Shown: positions 1-10,515 of the stretch, in pieces
How the letters are laid out: each line of letters opens with the position of its first letter
Position numbering within the stretch: the stretch's first letter is position 1
NCBI GenBank assembly: GCA_946631855.1
Contig: CAMPAL010000014.1
Location: 1-33,865 of the forward strand
Direction of reading: 5' to 3'
Length of the DNA: 33,865 bases
DNA from: an uncultured Treponema sp.
GTDB taxonomy: Bacteria > Spirochaetota > Spirochaetia > Treponematales > Treponemataceae
Program-made: the position numbers and the translations under genes
Notes under the pieces: model-generated
Database searches by the model: none
What the model saw: the letters and a program-made list of their open reading frames with translations, nothing else
Told to the model about the DNA's origin: nothing

Positions 1-3000
1 AAAGGTATCCCAGTCACCAGCCCAGTAAATTGATGAATAACTGTTATCTTTACTATATGCAGTTGTTTTATCTGAATTACCACCCATGCTGTAAAAGAGA
101 CCACCGTTTGCAAAGGCATAGTTCAACATACCTGTTACCTGGTTTACTTCCATATTTATACCGGTTGCAAGACCATTAATAGGAGTTGCGGCACGGTCAT
201 TGAATTCCCAGACATCAAAGTAGACATTATCAGTTAAGATATTGTTTGTATCTCCGTTTGCCTGGCGGTTGTAACAATTTACATAAGCAGAGCCGTTTGC
301 ACTTGCAGTACCCTTAGCATCATTATTATTAATATTATTTAATACAGGCAATCCACCAACAGTAAGATTCAACTCACCTGTTGCAAGTTTTGCTACATTA
401 AAGGTCAATTGACCAGCTGTATTATTTGTAATACTTAAAAGAGCTGTTTCATTTCCAACAGTAAAGGTATTGCTTCCACTTGTAATTTTTGCCGAATTAT
501 CATTCAAATTGAAGCCATACAAAATTACATCTTCTGAAGTAGAAGTTTTTAATTCAATACTTGAATCTATATTTGATACTACTGACTGAACAGGATAATG
601 ACCTAAAGCAGTTCTGTTATATACAGACCAGTTCGAAGACTTATTCTTAGCAAGGTTTGTATAAACCTTTGTAATATAAGGCACAACATCCATCTTATAG
701 TATCCGGTATTTGTTGTTGAGTTTGTCTGAGTTTCACCAGGAGTACTTGATGCAGGATCTGTATATGACAGTGTTGCTAAGTACTTTGTAGTTCCATCAA
801 TACTTGTTAATGTTCCGTTAGTGTTGTCTGTTGTTGCAGAAGGGATACCAAAGTTTGTTGCAGTCATTGTAACTTCTTTTTCGGTTCCTGTTTTTGAAGA
901 AAGAATTACTTCTGTATCTATGTGAAGTTTCCAGCTTACAGAATGTCCGTCTGCATTTATAGTCTGGCTTCCTTTTACAAGTTCGAACCAGAATCCATTA
1001 TCAGCAAAATCTGCTTTTGCATACTTAGATTCCAGAAGTCCACTTGTTGATGAATATTCTGCAACATCATATGAAGTTCCAAAAATAGAAGCTGATAATT
1101 TTGCAAGAAGTTTTGTATCCGAAGCTACTCCTTCAATTGTAATTTTTCCTGAAACTTTAGGGTCTAAATCATAAAGTTCAGTCTTTGTACTTGCAAAAGT
1201 TGGAGAAGGTAAATCACCCTCAAGTTCGATGTGTCCCTTAAGATTCTTGAATGAAGTTACTTCCGAAGAATCATAAATTGAGTTATCTGTAAGAGAAGTC
1301 CAATGGAAAGGTTTAATTGAAGCTGTTGGAGTTCCTACACTTGCAGCCTGAATTGCAAAATACATAGTAAGACTTGCATTCTGACTATCAGAGAATTTGG
1401 TTGTACCTTCTGTTTCATCCCAGAAAGTAAATTCAAATGGAATACCAGTTGTCGCATTAGTTGTATCACCAAAACTCAAAAGATCTCCCAGCTGAATATT
1501 AATATTGCCTGTAACAGCAGTATAATCTGTTGAACCAGCACTTATAAAGGCGGTTTCATTTTCACCTTCTTTTACAGTACTACCATTTGTAACTTTGTAA
1601 GAATAATAGATAGAATCATTTCCACCTACAATTTCTGGCTGAATAAGAGTGTAACCTCGCAAAGCTGCAATAGGAGCATCTGCACTTCCGTAAGTTTCTG
1701 AAGTTGGCAGAGGATTCTTTGCATTAGTATTTACAACCTTTGAATCAGGATTATAAATATAAGCCCCGGAAGTAGTAGTTCCAGTGTAATAATCTGAGTA
1801 AGATCTGCTTGCTGCATAATTATTGATTGTTTCACCATCGTCTGTTACATCACCGTCGCCGTTGTAGTCTGTCTTAATTACAGCACCAGCAATTCTTGGA
1901 CGATTATTAATAATCTTTCCACTTACAGAATCTTCTTTATAATTTCCAGCCTTGTCGAATACTACATAGCAAAGTTCTACAGGACCGTCTGCAATATTTT
2001 TAGAACATACGTTAGCATTCCAAACCCATGTTGTACCAGTATTATCAACACTTTCAATCATGCGGTCGCCATCGTCACGGGTAGGACTTTCGTAATATCC
2101 ATCATCCTGAATATCTCCGGAAGAAGGTGCTGACTCTACTTTTGTATTATCAACAATTCCAGCGATTGCAACATAAGCAAGACTTATATTTTCTGAAGAA
2201 AGGGCTGTATCCACAGTTACAGTTGTTCCTTCTACGCCTGTAATCAGATAAAGAGCTCCACCTATTTTCATAAGTGCATTTGTTCTGATTCCTGTAGTAT
2301 CGCTAACTCCAAATGAATTTCCAGAAATTGAATTAGCTGTAATAGATTTACGATACCAGTAAAGATTGCTATCTTTTACAATTGTATTTTCAGCAGTAGA
2401 AGTTTCTGAACCAAGGGAAGGAACAGTAGCTCCTAATTCAATCTTATTTTCTGTTTTAGCTTTGAGAATATCGTAAATGTTGCTTCCACGCTTAAAGTAG
2501 AAGGCTGTATAAGCAAAACCTGCCTGTTTAGCTCCAGATGCAGATGTTTCTTCATATACAGAAGAACCAAAAGAATACCAGCTGTTATTCTGATAAATTT
2601 CTTCGCCAATTGAGAATGCCGAACTTGTATGAGGTGCAAGTTCAGGCTTTGTATTATCATAATTAATAACAAGATCTTCAGAACCTGTATGTGTTGTACC
2701 TTCTGCATTATCTGTTGCTTCTACCTTAAAGCTTAAAGAACCAACTCCAGATGAAGTTGAAAGCGGATACTTAAATTTAACAGTCTTTCCACCACCTTCT
2801 GCATCTTCAATAGAAACCTGGTCAGCATAAGTAGCAATTTTTTCACAATTAGAAATGAGTGTAACATTATTTACTATAAGTTCTTTAAGACCCTGTTTAT
2901 CAGTTACAGTTCCTGTTAAATACCATGAATCTTTAACGAACATATCCTTGGTATAAGTTTTTTCTGCAGTACTATCAGTTGTAAGTTTAGCATCGCTAGA

Positions 3001-6000
3001 CTGAACGAGTACCAAATCGCTTATTACAGGATTATCAGCATCGAATGAAACATAACGTTCTGCTTTCTGGCTGAACTTACCATCTCCATCACGGGCGTAA
3101 ACTCTAATTGCAATAGGATTGTTGTTTACTCCGTATGGAGGGTCAAATTCAAACAGGTTTCTTGTATCAGTTTGTTCTTCGCCTGTTTCATCTGTATAAG
3201 TAGTCGTAATAGTTTGAACTACTTTATTAATTGTAATATTCCATGAAGCACCATTCAAAGTTGCAAGAGCGGCATAATCATCGGCAGATTCACCAGTACC
3301 AAGACTTTGTCCGCTTACCCAGGCAGTATTTGTTCCACCAACTACATAGTCACTTCTCTTATAAACAGAATAACCATTAGCTGCCATGTAATCCAAATCT
3401 TCTTTTGTAAGTGTCATAGAAATTGAATCAGTAGCACTGTCATAAGTAGGAGAAGTTCCATAAGTTGTAGTATCTTCTGCGGCACGGTGAGTTGTAGACT
3501 TAATCTGAACCCATACAGAGTCTACTCCCTTGTTTGTACCTTCAGTATCAGAAGCAGTACCATAAATACTTACCTTTCCACCCATTGTTCCATCATTTTC
3601 CAAAGGATAACTGAAACTGATAGAAGGTCTGTCTCCCTGAGGGTCAATATAGATTGGATAAGAGGCGTGATTAACATTTCCTACAGCATCTATTGTTTTT
3701 AAGTGAAGATAAAGAATAACAACATCGTCAAATGAACTTACAATAGAGTCTACTGCCTCATCTGTTGAATCTTTGTTAGCAATTTTATAATCGATGATGT
3801 ATTTATTTAAACTCTTGGCACAAGTTCCGCTTCCAGTGAAATTATTAAAATTGATTGTCCATTTTGTAGAAGCGTCTGTTACCTGAATCCAATCTTCAGA
3901 ATCGACACTATATTTTTCGCCATCTGCATCTTCATCTTGTGAGTCTGAATCTCCATTAAGCCAGCTGGTTATTTTTGCACCATTAAGGACGTCCGGATTT
4001 GTAGAGCTTGGAGAAACTGCATAATACAAGGTTGCAATTTCTGTTAAATCTCCGTATGAACTTACATCACCACTTACTGTTGCACTTGATAAAGGATAAG
4101 AAACTGTTGCTGTAGATGGAGTATTATCAACTACAACATCAATTAGATCAGTTTTTTCAAGACCAGCAGTATCTGTTATTGTAAGTGTGGCCTTTAAACT
4201 CTGACTATCAAGATTTTCAACAGACACATCAGGAATTGTCCAGGTACTGTAATATTTATCATTTGTTCTTTTAGAACTTTCTGTTGAATCTGGTGTAGAA
4301 ACAGTAGTTGTGTTTTCACCAACTGTCAGACTTACCGAAGCAATTCCGTTTTCATCACCAGCAGTAAAGTTCAATCTAAACTTTGTACGTTTACCACCAA
4401 CTGTAGCTAAAGATTCTGAATAAGCGGTATAAGCTGTTCCGTCCCAATATGAGAATCTAAGGTTTTCATACACAGGAGAAGTTTTATCAACCTTCATATA
4501 AACAGGAATTCCTGAAACAATAGAATTAGTTCCGTCTGAAAGTTTTGGAGTTGTCAAAACACTTGTTGCTGTTGCAGAAACTTCTGAAGTAAATTCTGTT
4601 GTAGAAGCTTTATCAACAACCTGGAAATACAAGGTTGAAGCACCTTCTCTTAAAGTAATACTCCATGCTCCATTATTTACAGTAACAGGAGTCCAGTTTG
4701 CGGCACTAAGATCTGTTTTATAGCTTAAAGAAGTAACTCCATCATCATCAGAGATAATTCCAAGCAAAGTTGTTGAATTCTTTAACCAAACAGGAGCTGA
4801 AGCAGACATTCCATTGATTGTAAGGTTTGTAAAGGTTATAAGAGGTCTGTCTGAATCCTGATTTACATACAGAGTAAGAACATTCGAATCTGAATAAGCA
4901 TTTGAACCAGTAGTATCTCTTTCTTCACCAGAGTTTCCAGTATTTCCTGAATCATCACTTGCAGAAATACGGAAGTCGTAAGAAGTTGGATCATCATCAA
5001 AAACTTTTGTTCCGTCTGATTGTACTGCATTTACTGTATCAATTGAAACTGACCATGAAGTTGTTCCTGTAAGAGCTACAGGATAATCAAGCCAGGTTGT
5101 ATCTGAAGATTTTTTATACTGCAATTTTACAGAGCTGAGACTTCTGTCGTCGGAAGCAGTACCACTTAAAGTAAAGGTCTTATTTACATCAATAACAGTA
5201 TCTGTAGTTGTCAGAGCATCTGTAACAGCATTTATTGTTGCAGAAGGATATGTATTATCAAGCTGCATCTGGAAAGCATCGAATTTATAAGAAGTATTTC
5301 CAACCTTATCTGTAATTTCTACGACAACTTTTCCAGTAGAATAATCTTTCGCTTTAATTGTGATTTTCCACAAACCAGCATAATCACCTGTAGTTTGCAA
5401 TTCTCCATCGTCAGAAGTGAGGGCTGACTGAGCATTTGTTCCAACCTTATAAAGTTTTACACTACCAATTCCAGAAGAAGCATTTGCCACACTTTTATCT
5501 GCTGCAGAAATGTACAAATCTTTATCATCAGTTCCATTTACATAAACAGTTGCAAAATCGGAAGTCTTATCTCCAACTTTTATTACCTCTGCTGTATCTG
5601 GAGATTCTGTATCTATATAGTAAGAACGGTAATACAGATTGTCATTTTCGCCAATTGTATTGCCTGCCTTATCTTTTACTCTGAAATAAACAGTATCAAG
5701 ACCGTCTGAATCAAAACTTACGCTTCCTTTATAAACAGAATTTGTTGAATCAAATGTAAGATCTGTCCAGTTTCTGTTTGCATTTGGATTAGTACTGTCA
5801 TAAGCAACTGTAGAATAAGAAATTGAATCTACTCCACTACCATTTATATTATCACTTGGACTAGCAGAAACTTTAATTGTTCGAGTTTTGTACCATCTTA
5901 CAGAATCTATATCTTTATAATCTGATGTACCATTTGTTACTGAAACTGCTGTAGATTCCAAAACAGGATTTACAGTATCAATTGTAATTTCGCGGGTCTT

Positions 6001-9000
6001 TATTGTAGTTTTATCAGCCTTATCTTTTACTGTGATTGTGAAAGTATAAGTTCCATCTGCAAGGCCCGAAGTTCCTACTGCAAAAGTTTTTGTCCAGGTA
6101 ACTTTACTTGAATCAGAAATAGCAGTAGCAAGAGTTCCGCCTGTTACAGAAACAGTTGAATCAGTATCATCAGTTGAGTATGTATTTGTTCCGTCAGAAA
6201 CCGAAATAGACTTAAGTCCATTTAAATCCCATGCAGTTCCTGTAAGAGTAATGTTTGAATTTGTTATAAGAGTATCTGTTACTGTTGTAGAAGTTGGATT
6301 TGCAGTATCCACTCTGATATAGCCTCTAGAAACTGCACTCACAAGACCATTTTTATCGACAGCGACATAATAAAGATATTTTACAGAACCTTCTATTCCA
6401 GTAAGGTCCAAATCTGTAGTCCAGCTTGTTGAACCTGTAGCGGCTGTCCATCCATTACCAGTCCAGGTTGCTGCTTCTGTTGGATTACCAGAAGTTGGTA
6501 CAGCTGGGGCAGTTTCAGAAGTACTAAGCTGATAGTAAACACCACTTGTTCCTGAATCATCACTTGCACTTCCCTTTACAGTTACTTTTGTACTGTTCTG
6601 GTATGAACCATCACTTACATCTGGAGTAATAATTGAAACTTCAGGAGCAGTTGTATCTAACTGAACTGTACGGCTAACAGAGCCGGTTTTTCCAGCCACG
6701 TCTTTAGCAGTAATTGTATATTCGTAAGTTCCGTCCCCAGCGACAGAGCCTTCTATAGCGACGGTGTAATAGCCTTCTGAGTCGGCAGAAGAAACTGAAT
6801 ATCCATTACCGGCTCCGGCTTCAACTTTTGTCAAAGCAACAGAATCTTTTGTAACAGTTATTGTATAAGGTTCTGTTGTATCAAGTGCATTAGTATCTGA
6901 AGGTTTAAATTTGAAACTATATGCAGAAGTTTTTACCTGTTTAAGACTTGTAGATAAATCTGCATCATCAAGTTTTGTTTCAATTGATGGAGAAGACTGA
7001 TCTACAAAGAATTCTCTGTATACTGAGTTAGATTTGTTTCCAGCCGCATCTTCTGCTTTTACGTGCAGATAATAATGACCTTCATAAAGACTAACCAAAG
7101 TATCAGTGATTGAGTTTGTACCGCTTCCTTCGTTTAAAGTAACGCCTAAGTTCCACTTACCTTCTGAAGCATCCTGAGCATGCCAGTCGGAAGCAGCAGG
7201 TTCGGCAGAAGAAGCTGTAATTGCATAATTCAAAGTAGAAATTTTAGATTTAGTTTGATTTGAACCAGCGGCAGCATCGTATGCAGTACCGGTGAAAGTT
7301 TCTGAATCACCACTGACAGAAACTGCTGTTCCACTTGAAGAAGCCGGTTTTGTAATTGTAAGTGTTGATGGTGCAATATTATCAAACTTACATGTGATAG
7401 ATTTAGAATTACTACTTGGATTCCAGTTTGCATCAAAAACTTTGTAGTAATAAGTTTTATCTGAAGTCTCGCCTGTGATAATATCTTCAATTTCTTTTTC
7501 AGAAGAAACTGCTACCAGGGTGGATAAAACATTTCCACCAGCATCTGTATAATTTAAGCCTGCAACAGGAGTTTCTGGTTTAGTTGCTGGATAATCATCT
7601 GTTGTAAAGTCACTGCCTTCTTTTCTGTACAAATAGAAAGGCGAATCTGAAGCTTCAATTTCTACAATATTTTTCCATTTTGTTTTAGTAGAAGTAGCTG
7701 AGTTTGAAATATATTCACCAACAGCGGCATCTGAATCAGAAGTTACGGCAGTTACAGTAAGCACACTAGGAGCGGCAGTTGTAACTCTTACAAGGAAAGG
7801 ACCTTTTGTTACAACAATTCCGTTTGTATCTGTTACTACAGCTTTAAGCCAGTAATAACCTGCTTCACTTGGCAGATTATATGTAACTGTCATCTGGGTA
7901 GAACTTCCACCATCTGTTGTTTCTTCGCCTATAAAGCTTGCCGCAATAGATGATGATGTTTCGTTACTTGCATAAGATGCTCTTGAAATAGCACAGCTTG
8001 CAATACCATCATCATCAATAACATTAAGAGAAATACTTCCTCCAGAAGGGAAAGAAGATTTTCCGCCGTTTGTACCACTGTCTCGATCATCTTTTGAAGC
8101 ATAAAGAAGACTTGTTGATGTAGCATTTGTTGGCAAAACTACAGGAATATCTGTTGACTGATCTACAGTGTATTCAGAAGAAATTAAAGTATAATCATTT
8201 CCTGCACGGTCACATCCGTAAATTTTAAACTTAATGTTCTTTGATACATAATTTCCATTAGAATCACGATTTGCAATTTGAGTTGTATCAATTGTGTAAG
8301 CACCGTTTATGAGGCTTGTAATATAATGTCTTTCTGTGTTTTCTGTTTCATCTGCAATTTTGAGAGAAATAACTGCATCGCTGTTATCTGCATCTAAAAC
8401 TTCAAGATATGGTTTTTTGTTTTCAGTTTCTGTATCAACAATATCGTAATCATCAATAACCGAAAGTTTGAGAGTAACAGTTCCGTTCAAGTACTGACCA
8501 GTCAATTTTGGAGAAGCTTCGTTGCTTGCATCATACTTTTCGGCAGTTGGTAAAAGACTTCCAATTGAAACTGTTGGAGCATCTTTATCGTAAATAATAG
8601 TTTTATAAATACTTGTTTCCAGCTGTTCCTGACTTGCAGTAATTGTATACTGAGTCTGACTGTTTTCTGTTACTCCGTTGTAATCAATTTCTGTAGAAAA
8701 ACTGTAATAAAGCAAACCATTTATAATTTGACCTTCACTGCTGGTGAAAGTTTTTGTATAAACGGTTGTGTCGGAAGTTGAAATGGTAAGGGTTGGAGTA
8801 CCTTCCTGACAAGTTACAGTTCCTTCAATAAGCTGTTTTCCATTTGCCTTTACATAAGCAGTTGGACTTGAAGGACTTGTTACAGTAAGACCAGGAGCTG
8901 CTCCACTACTTGCAAGTTTAAATCCATAAGGTTTTGAACTGCCAGATTCATCAAACTTTGCAATAACGGCATTTCCTTTTGAGTCTGTACCTTCTACACC

Positions 9001-10326
9001 AAATATATAAGTTGAACCGACAGTAAGATATTTTTCGTTATAATTTGTAGTACTGCTTAAATTTACTGTAAATTTGTAAGAAGTACCCGATTTTGAACCA
9101 GTTCCTGCTGTTGCAAGATAAATTCTATTTGCTTCAGTATTTTCTACACTTGCATTTCCAGAAGCATCACAAGGAATAACATAAGGACGTAATGTAGCAG
9201 CTCTTAGAGGAATTCCATCAAGACCTGTTGCAACTTCAAGAATTACACTGCTTCCGTTGGTGATGTTATAATCTGAACCTTCAAAATCTTGTCCAGACTG
9301 AGTAAGCTGATCTTTTCCGTTTACAAAGAAATAAGGATTGTTTGCAGGGTTCAAACTAAAGTTACTTTCGCTTATCTCATAAGGAGTAAGTAAACTTAAA
9401 ACTTCATTTACAGTACTTGCAGAACGATTTTCGCTGGAAATAAGATAAGTTCCATTCTGCATTTTATAAAGATCTGCTACAGAAACAGTATACTTATCAA
9501 GAATAGCATCATAAATATCATCATACAGATAGTAAACTGAGGTTGGATTTCCATCTGTTAATGATGATGAAGTGTCTTCTTCCAATGGATAATGTTTTGA
9601 TTTATCGTAGGCAGTAATTTTACAATAGCGGGTCACAGTTCCGTTTCCAGAAGTAGAACCATAAATTTCAGAATAAGAGTTTTCTTCTCCTTCTTCAAAA
9701 ACTGCAATATTAAGATTCATTGATGCAGCAACATTTGACTTTGTTATAGTTGTGATATAATCAGTGAAGTCTGCATCTCTATAAATTTCTATATCAATAT
9801 GATCTACGGAGTTATCATCACCATACATTCCTTCTAAAGAGAAAGTTTGACCATATGCATCGGCTTCCTCTGTAAGTTTTGTACCAGGACGCTGCAAAAC
9901 AATAAGTGGTGAAGTATTATCTATTACGAAAGTTTTTGTTTTTGTAACTGTATGACCACCCATATCGGTGATAGAAATGGTTGCTTCGTAAGAACCATCA
10001 ATAATATTCTCTGAAGAAGGCTCAAAGACGGTGTACCATCCCCCCTCGTCCCTGCTTCCAGTTACGGTGGCTTCATGAGTCAGTGGAGAACCAGTTTCAT
10101 CTGTTCTGGCAATTGTTACAGAAACACTGGCAATATCTCCATCATCAGTCCAGGTACCCTTAATTGCAAATGCGTCACAAATAATTGCATCAGTATCTGG
10201 ACTTGTTACGTTAAGAACTGGTGCCTCAGTATCTACGGCAGTACCAAGTCCGATTTCACAAGACAGAATAACGGTAATAGTAAAAAATACACTCAAAAGT
10301 GCAAGACACTTAAAAAACTTCTTCAT
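1..10326 (-). CDS. Giant Ig-array lipoprotein A, 3' end outside window
   Basis: The reading frame is open from ATG 10326 to the left edge (3442 codons), with no stop; the C-terminus lies outside. It begins with a lipoprotein signal peptide: MKKFF, a hydrophobic stretch, then ILSC with the likely lipidated Cys at residue 23, followed by EIGLG. Ig-like beta-sandwich modules follow, separated by hinges such as VDTEAP, IDNTSP, LDTTAP, VDTANP, IDTESP and IDPQGDRP; about 19 are countable. Near residue 3212 the array ends at a VPYI motif, followed by a conserved NNINNND / NGDTNNILTDNV module. The protein is colinear with the neighbouring giant (10516-23466), which predicts roughly 400 more residues beyond the edge. 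It is rich in Ser, Thr and Asp and poor in Cys. It is inferred to be an envelope-anchored, probably surface-exposed protein; adhesion or ligand binding is a guess. A G-tract (GGGG) seven bases before the ATG is the only ribosome-binding candidate. Confidence 0.85.
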   Translation of the reverse strand, partial: MKKFFKCLALLSVFFTITVILSCEIGLGTAVDTEAPVLNVTSPDTDAIICDAFAIKGTWTDDGDIASVSVTIARTDETGSPLTHEATVTGSRDEGGWYTVFEPSSENIIDGSYEATISITDMGGHTVTKTKTFVIDNTSPLIVLQRPGTKLTEEADAYGQTFSLEGMYGDDNSVDHIDIEIYRDADFTDYITTITKSNVAASMNLNIAVFEEGEENSYSEIYGSTSGNGTVTRYCKITAYDKSKHYPLEEDTSSSLTDGNPTSVYYLYDDIYDAILDKYTVSVADLYKMQNGTYLISSENRSASTVNEVLSLLTPYEISESNFSLNPANNPYFFVNGKDQLTQSGQDFEGSDYNITNGSSVILEVATGLDGIPLRAATLRPYVIPCDASGNASVENTEANRIYLATAGTGSKSGTSYKFTVNLSSTTNYNEKYLTVGSTYIFGVEGTDSKGNAVIAKFDESGSSKPYGFKLASSGAAPGLTVTSPSSPTAYVKANGKQLIEGTVTCQEGTPTLTISTSDTTVYTKTFTSSEGQIINGLLYYSFSTEIDYNGVTENSQTQYTITASQEQLETSIYKTIIYDKDAPTVSIGSLLPTAEKYDASNEASPKLTGQYLNGTVTLKLSVIDDYDIVDTETENKKPYLEVLDADNSDAVISLKIADETENTERHYITSLINGAYTIDTTQIANRDSNGNYVSKNIKFKIYGCDRAGNDYTLISSEYTVDQSTDIPVVLPTNATSTSLLYASKDDRDSGTNGGKSSFPSGGSISLNVIDDDGIASCAISRASYASNETSSSIAASFIGEETTDGGSSTQMTVTYNLPSEAGYYWLKAVVTDTNGIVVTKGPFLVRVTTAAPSVLTVTAVTSDSDAAVGEYISNSATSTKTKWKNIVEIEASDSPFYLYRKEGSDFTTDDYPATKPETPVAGLNYTDAGGNVLSTLVAVSSEKEIEDIITGETSDKTYYYKVFDANWNPSSNSKSITCKFDNIAPSTLTITKPASSSGTAVSVSGDSETFTGTAYDAAAGSNQTKSKISTLNYAITASSAEPAASDWHAQDASEGKWNLGVTLNEGSGTNSITDTLVSLYEGHYYLHVKAEDAAGNKSNSVYREFFVDQSSPSIETKLDDADLSTSLKQVKTSAYSFKFKPSDTNALDTTEPYTITVTKDSVALTKVEAGAGNGYSVSSADSEGYYTVAIEGSVAGDGTYEYTITAKDVAGKTGSVSRTVQLDTTAPEVSIITPDVSDGSYQNSTKVTVKGSASDDSGTSGVYYQLSTSETAPAVPTSGNPTEAATWTGNGWTAATGSTSWTTDLDLTGIEGSVKYLYYVAVDKNGLVSAVSRGYIRVDTANPTSTTVTDTLITNSNITLTGTAWDLNGLKSISVSDGTNTYSTDDTDSTVSVTGGTLATAISDSSKVTWTKTFAVGTSGLADGTYTFTITVKDKADKTTIKTREITIDTVNPVLESTAVSVTNGTSDYKDIDSVRWYKTRTIKVSASPSDNINGSGVDSISYSTVAYDSTNPNANRNWTDLTFDSTNSVYKGSVSFDSDGLDTVYFRVKDKAGNTIGENDNLYYRSYYIDTESPDTAEVIKVGDKTSDFATVYVNGTDDKDLYISAADKSVANASSGIGSVKLYKVGTNAQSALTSDDGELQTTGDYAGLWKITIKAKDYSTGKVVVEITDKVGNTSYKFDAFQMQLDNTYPSATINAVTDALTTTDTVIDVNKTFTLSGTASDDRSLSSVKLQYKKSSDTTWLDYPVALTGTTSWSVSIDTVNAVQSDGTKVFDDDPTSYDFRISASDDSGNTGNSGEERDTTGSNAYSDSNVLTLYVNQDSDRPLITFTNLTINGMSASAPVWLKNSTTLLGIISDDDGVTSLSYKTDLSAANWTPVTVNNGAWSITLREGASTLYFQVVDKASTTEFTSEVSATATSVLTTPKLSDGTNSIVSGIPVYMKVDKTSPVYENLRFSYWDGTAYTAYSESLATVGGKRTKFRLNFTAGDENGIASVSLTVGENTTTVSTPDSTESSKRTNDKYYSTWTIPDVSVENLDSQSLKATLTITDTAGLEKTDLIDVVVDNTPSTATVSYPLSSATVSGDVSSYGDLTEIATLYYAVSPSSTNPDVLNGAKITSWLNGDSDSQDEDADGEKYSVDSEDWIQVTDASTKWTINFNNFTGSGTCAKSLNKYIIDYKIANKDSTDEAVDSIVSSFDDVVILYLHLKTIDAVGNVNHASYPIYIDPQGDRPSISFSYPLENDGTMGGKVSIYGTASDTEGTNKGVDSVWVQIKSTTHRAAEDTTTYGTSPTYDSATDSISMTLTKEDLDYMAANGYSVYKRSDYVVGGTNTAWVSGQSLGTGESADDYAALATLNGASWNITINKVVQTITTTYTDETGEEQTDTRNLFEFDPPYGVNNNPIAIRVYARDGDGKFSQKAERYVSFDADNPVISDLVLVQSSDAKLTTDSTAEKTYTKDMFVKDSWYLTGTVTDKQGLKELIVNNVTLISNCEKIATYADQVSIEDAEGGGKTVKFKYPLSTSSGVGSLSFKVEATDNAEGTTHTGSEDLVINYDNTKPELAPHTSSAFSIGEEIYQNNSWYSFGSSVYEETSASGAKQAGFAYTAFYFKRGSNIYDILKAKTENKIELGATVPSLGSETSTAENTIVKDSNLYWYRKSITANSISGNSFGVSDTTGIRTNALMKIGGALYLITGVEGTTVTVDTALSSENISLAYVAIAGIVDNTKVESAPSSGDIQDDGYYESPTRDDGDRMIESVDNTGTTWVWNANVCSKNIADGPVELCYVVFDKAGNYKEDSVSGKIINNRPRIAGAVIKTDYNGDGDVTDDGETINNYAASRSYSDYYTGTTTSGAYIYNPDSKVVNTNAKNPLPTSETYGSADAPIAALRGYTLIQPEIVGGNDSIYYSYKVTNGSTVKEGENETAFISAGSTDYTAVTGNINIQLGDLLSFGDTTNATTGIPFEFTFWDETEGTTKFSDSQNASLTMYFAIQAASVGTPTASIKPFHWTSLTDNSIYDSSEVTSFKNLKGHIELEGDLPSPTFASTKTELYDLDPKVSGKITIEGVASDTKLLAKLSASIFGTSYDVAEYSSTSGLLESKYAKADFADNGFWFELVKGSQTINADGHSVSWKLHIDTEVILSSKTGTEKEVTMTATNFGIPSATTDNTNGTLTSIDGTTKYLATLSYTDPASSTPGETQTNSTTNTGYYKMDVVPYITKVYTNLAKNKSSNWSVYNRTALGHYPVQSVVSNIDSSIELKTSTSEDVILYGFNLNDNSAKITSGSNTFTVGNETALLSITNNTAGQLTFNVAKLATGELNLTVGGLPVLNNINNNDAKGTASANGSAYVNCYNRQANGDTNNILTDNVYFDVWEFNDRAATPINGLATGINMEVNQVTGMLNYAFANGGLFYSMGGNSDKTTAYSKDNSYSSIYWAGDWDTF

Positions 10327-10439
10327 AATATAACCCCAAATAAAATTAAAAGTGTGTCTTTTTTTAAATATTTAAACTCTCACCTTTCTAATATCGGTAT
10401 AAAATGACTATTTTCCAAAAAAAAGTTGTTATTAATATC
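10327..10439 (-). promoter_or_regulatory. Leader/promoter region of giant lipoprotein A
   Basis: This AT-rich stretch lies between the terminator of the upstream giant gene and ATG 10326. Because that terminator is strong, a promoter for gene A must lie here unless readthrough drives it. On the minus strand a TTGGAA at about 10414-10419 is followed 17-18 bases later by GATATT/ATATTA, which is a weak sigma-70-like candidate. No recognisable operator or riboswitch is visible, and no small ORF looks real. Confidence 0.35.
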
Positions 10440-10475
10440 AAAAAAAAGCACCAAATTTTTGAAAATTTGGTGCTT
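10440..10475 (-). terminator. Intrinsic terminator after giant lipoprotein B
   Basis: On the minus strand the RNA would form a long perfect hairpin: AAGCACCAAATTTT against AAAATTTGGTGCTT (10446-10475). The central TG means the real loop must open to at least four bases. It is followed directly by eight U residues (A-run 10440-10447 on the plus strand). It starts 41 bases after the stop codon at 10516. Stem plus U-tract is a textbook rho-independent terminator, and it separates the two giant genes into two transcription units. Confidence 0.9.
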
Positions 10476-10515
10476 ATAACAAAAAATTAGTTTCTTTTTC
10501 TGAATTTTTAAGTTT

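Noticed and set aside
10389-10398. The 10-mer TAATATCGGT before giant A recurs at 23622-23631 before giant B, suggesting a shared operator.
   Set aside because: Distances to the two start codons differ (63 versus 155 bases), and a 10-mer match between AT-rich intergenic regions could be chance.
10075-10407. Plus-strand open frame of 110 codons, and similar plus-strand frames inside both giants.
   Set aside because: They are antisense to long, clearly coding frames, have Cys/Ser/Ile-rich compositions typical of shadow frames and no ribosome-binding sites.
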